In this document: positions 9,301-21,300 of the stretch, one piece after another
Numbering within the stretch: the stretch's first letter is position 1
Layout: the number at the start of each line of letters is the position of its first letter
Source of the DNA: Hirundichthys speculiger
Lineage: Eukaryota > Chordata > Actinopteri > Beloniformes > Exocoetidae
Assembly (NCBI GenBank): GCA_018398805.1
Contig: JAGFBZ010000854.1
Location: 434,001-498,000, forward strand
Length of the DNA stretch: 64,000 nucleotides
Reading direction: 5' to 3'
Translations under genes and position numbers: made by a program
The notes under the pieces: model-generated
Seen by the model: only the letters and a program-made list of their open reading frames with translations
What the model was told of the DNA's origin: nothing
Database searches by the model: none

Positions 9301-12300
9301 TTTGGATATTCTAGGAACGCAGTAATCCTGCACTCCCTACCTGTGTACCTGTGCAGGTGCGTGGGAGGGAGGCGTCCACCACCAGCAGCTAGCTTCGTTA
9401 GCTCAGTTGTTCATTGTTTCCTTCTGTGGTGTTTGATGATCTTCAGCGGTTCTCTGGTTGACGTGATCTTGTCGCTGTCCCCCCTCCCCTCCCCTCCTGT
9501 TTCCAGCATGAATTGTGGAAAGTTTTTCCACCCCGACAGAGATGCCCTCTGCAGGTAACGATCCGTCGTCTGTCTGGAAGCGCTGCTTCAGCTTCTGCTG
9601 CTACCTGCCACTAAAAACCTTCTGCTTCCTCTAACGCTGGCTTCTAACACTTCCTGTTTGTGGAAGATCAGCAGCGTGATGCCTCTGCTGTCATCTTCCT
9701 TCCTCAACTTTCTCATTTCTGGAATGTAGCTGTTGCATTTGTGCTGAAATGCTTCATCCTTGAGTCCTGGTTCAGACATGTTCTACCTGCTCCCAGAGAA
9801 GGAACCATCAGCAGCCAGCTGTCCTGACGGAGGTTAGAAGATACGAGTCCACAGACTGGAACGTTGTCAGGACGACCACTGACACCGTCTACCATATATC
9901 TGTCTTTCATCTGTGTGTCTGTCTCAGCTGGTGGAGACTCAGTCATCCAGGTCATGGTGGTTCTCAAAGGCCTGAATCGAGGAAACTGGACTTCCTTTTC
10001 TTGGTTCCTGGGTTCCTTCTGTCCAGAGAGCTTGAGGAACCTCTCTGGATAGAAGATGAACATCTTCAGGAACCAAACACAACTTCAGTTCCTACAGTCC
10101 AGCTCTGAGTTCAGTCTCGTCTTAGTGAAACCAGACTCCAGTGGAAAACTCTAGATTCCAATGTTCTTGACGGTTCCTCACCTTCACACTAAATCAGTGG
10201 GAGCTTTGAATCTTTGACATCTTCGCTAGAAGTTGTCTCCTCAGCTAAAAGGCCCAAACGCAGTAGTAACGACTGCTTTCAAACGGTGCTGCCACCTGGA
10301 GGATTTCATTGTGGCTGTACGTGGTAGCCCCTCTGATATCCTTCGCCTGATGATGTTGGACCTGATCAGGGAACCTGCTGGTACGTACCTGGGCCCTGGT
10401 CTGGTCTGACACTCAGAGGAGGGGGTCCACCAGATCAGTACTAGTTCACACTTGCTGCTGCTCCAGGTTTAAAAACAACCGTGTTCTTCAGAAAAGATCT
10501 CCGTGGTTCCACATCTGTGACAAGATCATAGTGATCATTGGACATGAACGTTGCTGAACCGACCCAGACGTCTCTGCTAGCTTCTGTTCATTTGTGCTAA
10601 TTTACTGGTTTGATTCAGTATTTTTGTTTGTTGATGGATGCATCTGAACATTAGAGTCAACAGCAGCAGGAACAAAGTCAATGACGACAAGCTGTCAATC
10701 TGCAGTTTGTTTTCTCCAGAAATGTTTGTTCTCTACATGTTGACATGACACCGCCTGTGTGACAGATTTTTGTCTTCTGATGATTTTATTTTCATGCTCT
10801 GTTGAGATGTTTCTATTCTGAAGCTCTGACAGAAAACAGCTGTCTCATCTCTGCTCCGGTCGGACCGCCAGCCTTTCAGAGAATAACCATGGATGCGGTT
10901 TTCCTTCTCTTTATTCAGGACTGTCTGCCGTTGTGGATTTTCTGTCACATCTGCTGAAGTCGGTAAACGTCTCACCCTCTGGTGGTCTCTCCATGTCTCT
11001 CCTGCTGTGACAGACCGGCTCCAAAGGCTTCGTCAGAACCAGCGAGCGGCACCGACACCAAGGACCGACCACTGAGCACCATGAGCGAGGCCTCCAACTA
11101 CACTGGGGGGTCCGACTACAGCACCTTCCCCGGCAGCCCCACCACCACCACCACCACCTCCTCCACCCGGGTCAGTCTCTCCTTCACTCTTTAGTCGTCC
11201 TTTCACCGGTGACCGCGGTTCAGACGGGTGTAAAAATAAGCCCTTAAATGTGGCATCATACTGCACCGTGTAGACAGAACCAAAAACCCAGAACCAGAGA
11301 AGCAGAACTCAGAATCTGAAGAGTCAGAATCTGAAAAGATTCTTAACTGAGGATCTCCAGAACTACTGCTGCCTCCACCTCCATATCTGTTCTACTCTCG
11401 TGTTCCTGCTTCTCCATGTTGCTGTCTGTCTCTTGGGACTGCAACATCCATCAGCTCAACTTCTTCTGGAGCTTCACCACCCCTTTCTTCTGGACAACAC
11501 CTCAGTTTCTGGTTGGTTGTCCATCCTTAGTTGGTCTGGATTTGGAATTCCTGAAGCTTTTGTCCTTTTTTAAAACCACTTATGGAGGTGTCTCCCAGCT
11601 AAAAGTCTCACTCCCAGAATGTTCCAAATACAGATGATAATACAAAAGTTCTCAGGTCAGACGTTCTCAGTTCAGATGTTCTCAGATCAGACGTTTGCAG
11701 GTCAGACGTTCTCAGTTCAGACGTTCTCGGGTACAGACGTTCTCAGGTCAGTCATTATCGGGTCAGACATTCTAGGATCAGATATCTCAGGTCAGACGTT
11801 AGCGCAACAGACGTTCTCAGGTCAGATGTTCTCAGGTCAGTCGTTCTCGGGTTCAGACGTTCTCGGGTAAGACGTTAGCGGGTCAGACGTTAGCGGGTCA
11901 GACGTTCTGAGATCAGACGTTTTAAGTTCAGATGTTCACGGGTCAGACGTTGGCGGGTCAAACGTTCTCGGGTCAGACGTTCTAGGATCAGACGTTCTCA
12001 GATCAGATATCTCAGGTCAGACGTCAGCGGGTCAGACGTTCTCAGTTCAGACGTTCTCGGCTCAGACGTTCTCAGTCCTGACATTCTCGGGTCAGACGTT
12101 CTCGGGTCAGATGTTTGCGGATGAGATGTTTGCGGGTCAGATGTTTGCGGGTCAGACGTTCTCAGGTCAAACGTTCTCGGGTCAGATGTTTACGGGTCAG
12201 ACATTCTCAGGTCAAACGTTCTCAGGTCAGACGTTAGTGGGTCAGACGTTCTCTGTATATTATTTTAGAGGCAGTACACCCTGGGCCGAGTCCAGATGTG

Positions 12301-15300
12301 GGAGGTGTCTGTCTTTTTACCGGAACTCTCGATGTACGACTGTGAACGAATCTGAGTTGATCATTTGGATCAACAGAGTCTTCTCAAAGATTTGGGATCT
12401 CTTCATGTAACTGCGCTGGTTCAGCTGGTTCATTTATGTATGTCGCACAGAAGCCAAAGAGCTTCCATATGAGTGATTTAAAAGATGCCAGAGGCTTTTC
12501 AAGCTCCTGCAGCTTCATGTGTTCACACCTACCAGTCATCATCTTACTCCAGACCGCTGCAGCTCCTCTAGTTTCTGGAACAAACTAGAGACTCTTCTCA
12601 GAGCTGATAACCTTTGGAGCATGAAAGTGTCTGCAGAGGTCAACTCCAGGTCTTCTTAAATGCTTCAGAACCCACAAACACATAAGTACTCCAGCTGAGA
12701 TCAGATCAGCGCTCTCATGAATAAGTGATACCTCACTTCTCTTTACAGCTATACTAAAGTATCTTCTGGTATTCATGGGGAATCATTATTTATGAATGAG
12801 CTGGTTCCATGTGTTGCCTCTGAGACGTTTTCTGTCCACCGTCTGAACAAAATGCACTTTAGATAAAAACATCCCGCAGCTGTGTGGAGCTGAGAACGTT
12901 CCGAATGATTCAGAGTGAAGTACTTGAAGATGGAAACAGTTCTGCCGACAAACAAACCTGTTCCAACCCCCTAACCCTGACGTTCATGAACACGAGTGAT
13001 TAAAGGGACAGAGGTGTGTTTCATTGGCTCTCTTCTTCTTCTTCTTCTTCTTCTTCTTCTTCAAGAAGACCATAAACGATGCTTTTGGTGACTGTTTCTC
13101 TGTTTTGTTTTCACCAATTAGTTTTTTTCTTTTGCAACAAAAGCTCAAATATTTAGGTGTTTTCTGTTGAATCTCCATTAAAGGGATGTTTCCATATGCA
13201 AGTCCTAATTATTTCGTCATCATGTGTTTTTTTCAGCCTTCTAGGCCATCAAAGAAGATCCACAACTTTGGAAAGAGGTCCAACTCCATCAAGAGGAACC
13301 TGAACGCCCCTGTGGTGAAGAGCAGTTGGCTCTACAAGCAGGTGAGACCTTCACTCAGAACCACGGGATGACGTGAGGGGAACCATCATCTCAGACACCA
13401 GATCAGGTCTACCCTGGTCCCTGTTGGACTGGTTCCACCCTGGTCTCTGTTGGACCCTGGTCTCTGTTGGACTGGTTCTACCCTGGTCTCTGTTGGACTG
13501 GTTCTACCCTGGTCTCTGTTGGACTGGTTCTACCCTGGTCTCTGTTGGACCCTGGTCTCTGTTGGACTGGTTCTACCCTGGTCTCTGTTGGACCCTGGTC
13601 TCTGTTGGACTGGTTCTACCCTGGTCTCTGTTGGACTGGTGGGATGTGGGGTTGATAGAGTTTTGGATCATTATTATGGCTGTAAAGGACTTAAAAATGT
13701 CACAGCAAAACAAGTCAGTTCAGCTCCAGATGAGATTAAGACTTACAGCTTTCAGTACACGACATCAGCATCATCTCTGAAAAGCTGAAAATCAAAGTGC
13801 AGAGACGCTTCTTCACAGTAACACGTCCAGGATTCAGACAGCTGCTGTTGATACTGCAGTCTGTCCTCTTTTACTCTCATCATCTGAGAGGTTTTCTAAA
13901 CCCAGAACCTTCCAGACCAACCCAGAACCTTCCAGTCCAATCAGAACCTTTCAGACCAACCCGGAACCTTCCAGACCAATCAGAACCTCTCAGACCAACC
14001 CAGAACCTTCCAGACCAACCAGAAACTTCCAGGCCAATCAGAACTTTCCAGTCCAACCAGAACCTTCCAGACCAACCCAGAACCTCCCAGACAACCCAGA
14101 ACCATTCAGTCCAATCAGAACCTTCCAGACCAACCAGAACCTCTCTGACCAACCCAGAACCTCTCAGTCCAACCCAAAACCTTCCAGTACAGCCAAAACC
14201 TTCCAGTCCAACCAGAACCTCTCAGACCAACCCAGAACCTTCCAGTCCAACCAGAACCTTTCAGACCAACCCAGAACCTTCCAGACCTACCCAGAACTCT
14301 TCTAGAACCTTCCAGTCCAACCAGAACCTTTCAGACCAGCCCAGAACCTTCCAGACAAATCCAGAGCTCTTCTAGAACCCCTCAGACCAACCCAGAACCT
14401 TCCAGTCCAACCAGAACCGGTCGCAGTGGTCTTTTACGAAAAGAACTTGGTAAAAATTCTAATTTTATGCCCTGTGTTACCTTTGCTCTGACTGACATCC
14501 TTGACCTCTGACCCCCAGGACAGCACAGGGATGAAGCTGTGGAAGAAGAGGTGGTTCGTTTTGTCCGACATGTGTCTCTTCTACTACCGAGGTGAGGAGT
14601 CACTCAGACTTGTTTCACTGCTGCTCCCTTTGTTCACGTGTTTGTGACGATCATGGATGAAGGTCAGGTCATGTGACCCGGTCCTGAGCTGGGTCACATG
14701 ATCCAGCCCTGACCCTAACCCAGTCCTGAGTCGGGTCACATGATCCAGCCCTGACCCTAACCTAGTCCTGAGCTGGGTCACATGATCACAGATCTTTTCA
14801 GGCTCTCTCAAAGCTCTCACATGATGGTTTCCTCCACAAGAACAACAAAACCTGAGATTAAGAACCAGAAGAGTCCTCCTTGATCTTCATTAAATCTCAG
14901 TCATGTGACATCAGTGTCATGTGATGTGGTTTTGAGAAAAAGGTGTTTTTTTTTTCCTGTCGTTGCTGCAGACGATAAGGAGGACAGCATCCTGGGAAGT
15001 ATCCTGCTGCCCAGCTTCCACATCTCCATGCTGTCTGTGGACGACCACATCAGCAGGAAGTACGCCTTCAAGGTAAGTAGGACATCTGTTTCCATGGTTA
15101 CCTGAGCAGGAGTCCAGGAGTTCATGTGACCTCATCCTCAGCTGATGATGAGTCCTTGATCATCAATCTCAGTTGAATGAATTACCTGCAGATGTTTTTA
15201 TTGGTCCGTTGTGATGCAACAGCTCTACAACATCTTCTCCGTCCAGCAGTGAAACACTGCTTGAAGTGAAATACTTGAAGTTCATCTAACCAATTAAACT

Positions 15301-18300
15301 TTCCTTCAGTCTTCATCTTAGGCTCCGCCCAGCTGCTAAACTTCTGGATTTAGCAAACAAAGTTTGCAGTTTTACTCTCGAAGCACTTGTTTGATTAAAC
15401 ATTATTTCTTTCTTGGATTGGTTTATTAAAGAATCAAAAATGGCTCCTGGAACCTGATTGGCTCACAGAAGCTCAAAGAGAAAACATGTTCAATGAAGCG
15501 TTCAGGTGTTCAGTGTTTCCTCCAGACGTCTCTGAGGTGGAAGCAGGCTGGTGTTTAGGGTTAGGGTTAGGTTACTGGTGTGAAGGCTGGTTGGGTGGTT
15601 TGTCTGGTGCAGTCAGGGACCAGAGACATGATCGTATTTATGAAAGTGGTGTCTCTAAAAACCACAGATTCCTGCAGCTGAGACGGTGAGACGACGTCCC
15701 GCTGTGATCTGAAAGTCTCTCTGATGTCTCTCCAGGCGACTCACCCCAACATGCGGACGTACTACTTCTGCACCGACACGGCCAAAGAGATGGAGTCGTG
15801 GATGAAGGTCATGACGGACGCCGCCCTCGTCCACGTGGAGCCAATCAGAAGGTCAGTGGTGAGCACAGACACGCCCACTAACACAACAACACAGCTGTGG
15901 AACAGGAGACATTAAATACTGTAACCTGTAGGTTTTAATTATACTTTAATAATTCCTGAAGGGGAAGGATGTGGCTGCAGTGTGAATCATGGGGGGGGGG
16001 GGCGGAGACACTCCTTCACAGTAACATGTTCCTCCATCTGGTGCATCTAGTCCTTTACTCTCACGGCTCCAGTACGTCTGGGACCTTCTGCAGCCCCAAA
16101 TCAGCTAGAAGTTGGGATATTATGGATCTATTTCCTTTGACTATTATTTTGTAGCCAGTTTGAACCCAGGACAGTTCATACACTAGACTGGTGGAGACCC
16201 TCGGTCCATCTTTGCTCCTCAGAGATTGAGCCTTTCATGGATACCGGATCATCATTTCATTCACCTGTTGGAAATAACATGATTTTTACTTTCGCTCCTT
16301 AACACCACTAAATTTCCCTGAACCAGCGTCTTCTGGAATGAGTTCCAGGTCCGAAGTGCAAAATTGGATGTATATTAACAACTGAAATGAACCTGAGGGC
16401 AAGAACGTGACATCTCTTGGCTTCATGATTGCAAAGAAATAAAAGTGAAATCAGTTTTTCATGTGGACTCATGTTTTTCTGATATGAGATTGTGACTAGA
16501 AATCATGTATGTTTCTGTCTCTTTTATTTCATTACAGAACAGACAAGCTGAAGGTGGACCAACGGATGCCTCAGGAGCTCAACAACCTGCTGAACCACAG
16601 AGTTCTAACTCGACCCGAGATTCAGAACAACGAACGCAACCGCGAACCAGTGCGACAACACTCGCTGACCCGAGCTGATGACAAACGGCCAAAGAATGAG
16701 GAGAAGCTCAATATCCAGCGGGAGGGCTACGCGTTACAGCAAGATGGAGAACGGTGCATCGCCAAGAAGGACGGAGTCAGCTACCTGCTCCAGAAGGATG
16801 GAGAGAAGTTCCTCCTTCACAAGGATGGAGAGAAGTTCCTGCTGAGGAAGGATGGCGAGAAGTACTCGTTGCAGAAAGACGGAGATGTGAACACCATCCA
16901 CAGAGATCTGGAGAAGTACGCTGTTCAGAAAGTGGACAACAAGTACGCTGTGACACTGACAGACGAGAAGTACGCTCCCTCCAAAGATGGAGAGAAGTAC
17001 CTCCTCACTAAGGACGGCGAAAAGTACGCTCTGCAGAAGTTGGGTGAACGGCACACCCTCCAGAAAGATGGACAGAAACATGTTCCTCAGAAGGAGGTGA
17101 GGAGGCAACTGTCACTGAAGGAGACGGAGAGGTTCAGCACCCTGAAGGAGGGAGGCGGCAGGTACGGAACCATCCAGGTGGTGGACAGGTACGGTGCTCT
17201 GAGGGAGGTCAGGAAGTACGCAACGCTGAGGGAGGGTGACAGATACACCACTCTGACCAACGCAGACAAGTTTGCCACTGTTCGAGCCCCGAGTGTAGAA
17301 AGGAAACCAAGCATTGACAGGAACCCGAACCCAGAGCGTCCTTTGACCAAAATCAGCAGCATCAAGCTGCAGCCGGCTCAGGCTGCTGCCATCGCAGCCG
17401 CTGTGTCAGCATCACGACAGAACCAGGCCGGGATCATTGTTCAGAGACCGGCACAGACAAATGGCACCAGCTCTGGGCCGACGGACCAGCACAGGGACTG
17501 CAGCCAAACCAAAGGGGAAGAGAACCAGACCAATGCTCCAGTCCAGGAGCCTGACAGGGCCCTGTCCAGAACTGCCTCCATCCAGCAGCTGGAACAGTGG
17601 ACCCGCATTCACCGGACCAGAGGCCTGGACGAGGACACGAGGAGGTGAGGATAACCGGGGGACATGAATCTGCTTTTCTAACTGGACTAGTTCCTGGTTA
17701 CATGTGAAGACTTTTCCCTTGGTTACTACAGTAATTCTGATTCTGATGTTCCAGTCAGTGGATCCAGGTTCCACAGTTGGGATTTTTGAGGACAGTTCAG
17801 TCATGGGTGATTGTATTTACACAAGAGATTAAGAACAGCTTTTCAGTTTGCACATCAAATCAACAAAGACACTGACGTGTTTAAAAAAAAAAGCACAGTG
17901 GAAGCAGTAGATTAAAGGAGCAGTGTGTAATGTGAAGTCCAAAATTAAATTCATACTCTACACTCCTCCAAATGGGGGCAGTATAGTTGCACAAGTGTAA
18001 GAAACAAGAAAACACCCAGTCCCTCCTCCCATCGGTCTCTCAACTCATCTGGCCGACCACTCCATCAGCTACTTGGCCATGAATTTACTTCAAGTCGCCA
18101 AAACAATAGTTAGCACATGTCAAAATGATAAACTCCTCACATCTCCACAGGAACACAAAAACATGAAATGAAACAACCTAAGTATAACGTCACATTTGCC
18201 ACCCGCCTGATGTTAATTTCAGAATTTACGTGTTAGCCTGGTTGGATCTCATCATCAGCTAGACCTCCTGGTGGCCAAGTACCATCAGTCGGTCAAGCTA

Positions 18301-21300
18301 CGTTTGTCAGCATTTACTATGATTTTAAGTGTTTTCAGTTACATTTGTTACTTTCTTCTAGCTCTAAAAATCAATTTCACTATTATCAAAGCAATGCTTG
18401 GATTATTACGTATCGATAAATTTTAGCATCAGTTTCGTAGATGACATTGGAGAAAATGAAAGGGCCCTGACATGGCTGTTGCTGACATGGCTATCGCTGA
18501 CATGGCTGTCAATGACATGGGTATCAATGACATGGCTGTCAGTGACATGGCTATCAATGACATGGCTGTCACTGACATGGCTATCAATGACATGGCTATC
18601 AATGACATGGCTGTCACTGACATGGCTATCAATGACATGGCTATCAATGACATGGCTATCAATGACATGGCTATCGCTGACATGGCTATCGCTGACATGG
18701 CTGTCGCTGACATGGCTGTCAATGACCTGGGTATTAGAGATGCGCGGATGAACCGCGCACCTGCGGGCGGAGCGGATAATCCGCATATCGGGTGGATGAC
18801 TCGTCAAAAAATAATACTTTAATTAAATTCGGGCGGGTTGCGGTTGAAGCACTCAAATAATAATAATAAGAAAAAATATTTTACATATTATTAAAAAGGA
18901 TGGCGGGTCGGTTCGGTTTTGAAAATTGGTGAAAAAACGTTCCTGCAAATGGATAGCGGGCGGATAGAGATTTTAAGAAGCGGTTGCGGGTTAAGATATA
19001 CGTCATCCGCGCATCTCTAATGGGTATCAATGACATGGCTATCAATGACATGGCAGTCGCTGACATGGCTATCGCTGACATGGCTGTCAATGACATGGGT
19101 ATCAATGACATGGCAGTCGCTGACATGGCTGTCAATGACATGGCTATCAATGACATGGGTATCAATGACATGGCAGTCGCTGACATGGCTATCAATGTCA
19201 TGGCCGTCACTGACATGGCTATCAATGACATGACCGTCGCTGACATGGCTATCAATGACATGGCCGTCGCTGACATGGCTATCAACGACATGGTTTTTGG
19301 TTTGGTTTTAAACCCTCTGATCTTCCTCTGATGCAGACAGAGACCACAGATCCTTCACCATATTTTCTTTGTTCCCCCAGCATTACATCCTACCAGACCC
19401 TCCCCAGGAATATGCCCAGCCACCGTGCACCAACGACGCCCCGCTATCCTGAGGGCTACCGGACACTGCCCCGCAACAGCATGATGAGACCCGAAAGCAT
19501 ATGCAGTGTGGTGGGCTCTGTGTTTGACCGGGCCATGCGACCAGGGCTCCACCAGCACCGTCAGCACCACAGAGAAGAGGAGGTCCATGAGGGACGACAC
19601 CATGTGGCAACTGTACGAGTGGCAGCAGAGGCAGGCCTTCTCCAGGCAGAGCCTGGCCCTGCCCACAGGTACCAGTATACGCCCACAGGCACCAGTATAC
19701 GCCCACAGGCACCAGTATACGCCCACAGGCACCAGTATATGTTCTGGACACCTCAAGTCACTGTTGCAGGTCCCCAGCAGCAATATTTCACCATGGAGTT
19801 ATTATAGTATAATATTAATACTGATGATACACATCGGAAATATAGTGAATTAACACAGTCCTTAACGCAGTTAAGTGTCTGACCTAGCAACAGTAACTAG
19901 GGAGGGGGTGGTTCTTAATGCTTAATGCTGATACAGGCTAAAAGGCATTTTAAAGAAAAATGCTGTTTCCAAACATTGATTTACCATAAAATCAATAATT
20001 TGCTTCTTAAAATGACAGCTAGATGGCCTGAAAAATGACAGGGAATATGACAGTCATTACTATTTTAACCTTTGAAGGTCATGAGAAGCAGCACATTGAA
20101 ACATCTCCACTCTGGTCTCGTCTGTCCAGACGACGTTGTTCCAGACGTCTGCAGGTTTGTGAACCTCAGTCCTGTTTCCATGTTTTTTTTTCTTCTGGAA
20201 ACTCTTCCAAATGAACCAGACTGGTTCAGTCTTGTAATGTGCTGTCCTGGACTTGAACGTGGAACATGCGCGCTGAGGCCTGGAGGTTCTCACATGGAGC
20301 CTTTGGGGGTTTCTGTGTTTTTCTCTGAGCGTTGCATGCTCTGGTCTTGGGGTAAATCAATTCAATTCAAATTCAAAAATACTTTATTAATCCCCCAAGG
20401 GGGAAATTCAAGTTTCAGTACACCAGTCTGGTGTACTAGAGGAGCTGCCAGCGTCCAGCGCTCCTTTTCATGCCCGGTCCCGTGGTCCGAGTGCTAACTG
20501 GTCTAAATCTGCTGGGAAGTCCCCTCCTAGGACAATTGACAACTGTCTTGAATGTTTTCCACTTCATTATCATTCTCACTCTAGAATATTGAACTCCATA
20601 TAGTTTGGAAATGAGTTTTATAACATTTTTCACATTGAGGTACAGCAATGGCTGCTTCTCTGAGAGCATTGCTGATGTCTTTCTCTCTAGGCAGTGTTTC
20701 CAGTAAATGGCCAAAACACGTACTTTTATACATACATCTGCACACCTGCTGATGATCTGCAGCATCTTTGTGACCAACGTTTGTATTTAAAATCCTGCTG
20801 AATCTAATTAAATGAATTTTCCTCTCTTGCCGTCAGCGGTGGGTCACTACGGGACCCTCCCCAGCACCAAGACCATGGGCAGCCTCTCTGATCACGCCGT
20901 GGCCCACTCCATCCCCACCTCGCCATCTCACGGCTGTCCCTGGCGCTGTACAGCACCTTCTCCCCTCCCCACCACCAGGTGGCGCCCAACCCCAGCAGCT
21001 CACAGTCTGAGGTGTCCTCACCCGTCCTCAGAGGGGACGGCACCCTGGACCGCAGGCAACGGATGCACGTCACCAAGGTAAAGACCAAGTCCATGCCCAG
21101 AGGCTCCAGTCCTCCTGCGGCGGTCTCTTCTCTTCTTCTTCTTCTTTTTTTTTTCTTCTTCCTCTTCTTCTTCTTTTTTCTTCTTCTTCTTCTTCTTCAT
21201 CTTCTAAGGACCCGCCTCCACAGACGATGATGCAGAAGTTGTTCAGGAAGCTTTTAAATTCACCGATGATCCACCAAACAAACCTGAAACATCTCATCTC

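Larger units (their letters stand above)
6396..9506 (+). other. plekha5 intron
   Basis: No exon is supported. The intron holds an AT-rich block of degenerate TTTTACAACAAAAA units (about 7020-7545), short GAAACATCAGAAACA and GATGGTAACCATGG repeats (7590-7735), and a dispersed-repeat-like stretch (about 9035-9335). Confidence 0.6.
13342..14518 (+). other. plekha5 intron
   Basis: Two minisatellites, 13400-13645 and 13905-14415, fill most of it; the rest is not recognisable. Confidence 0.6.
19741..20836 (+). other. plekha5 intron with decayed transposon-like copy
   Basis: Apart from the copy at about 20065-20775 and the insertion inside it, nothing is recognisable. Confidence 0.5.

Noticed and set aside
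18398..19331. ORFs of 60-136 codons on both strands
   Set aside because: Five-codon-period minisatellite keeps all frames open.
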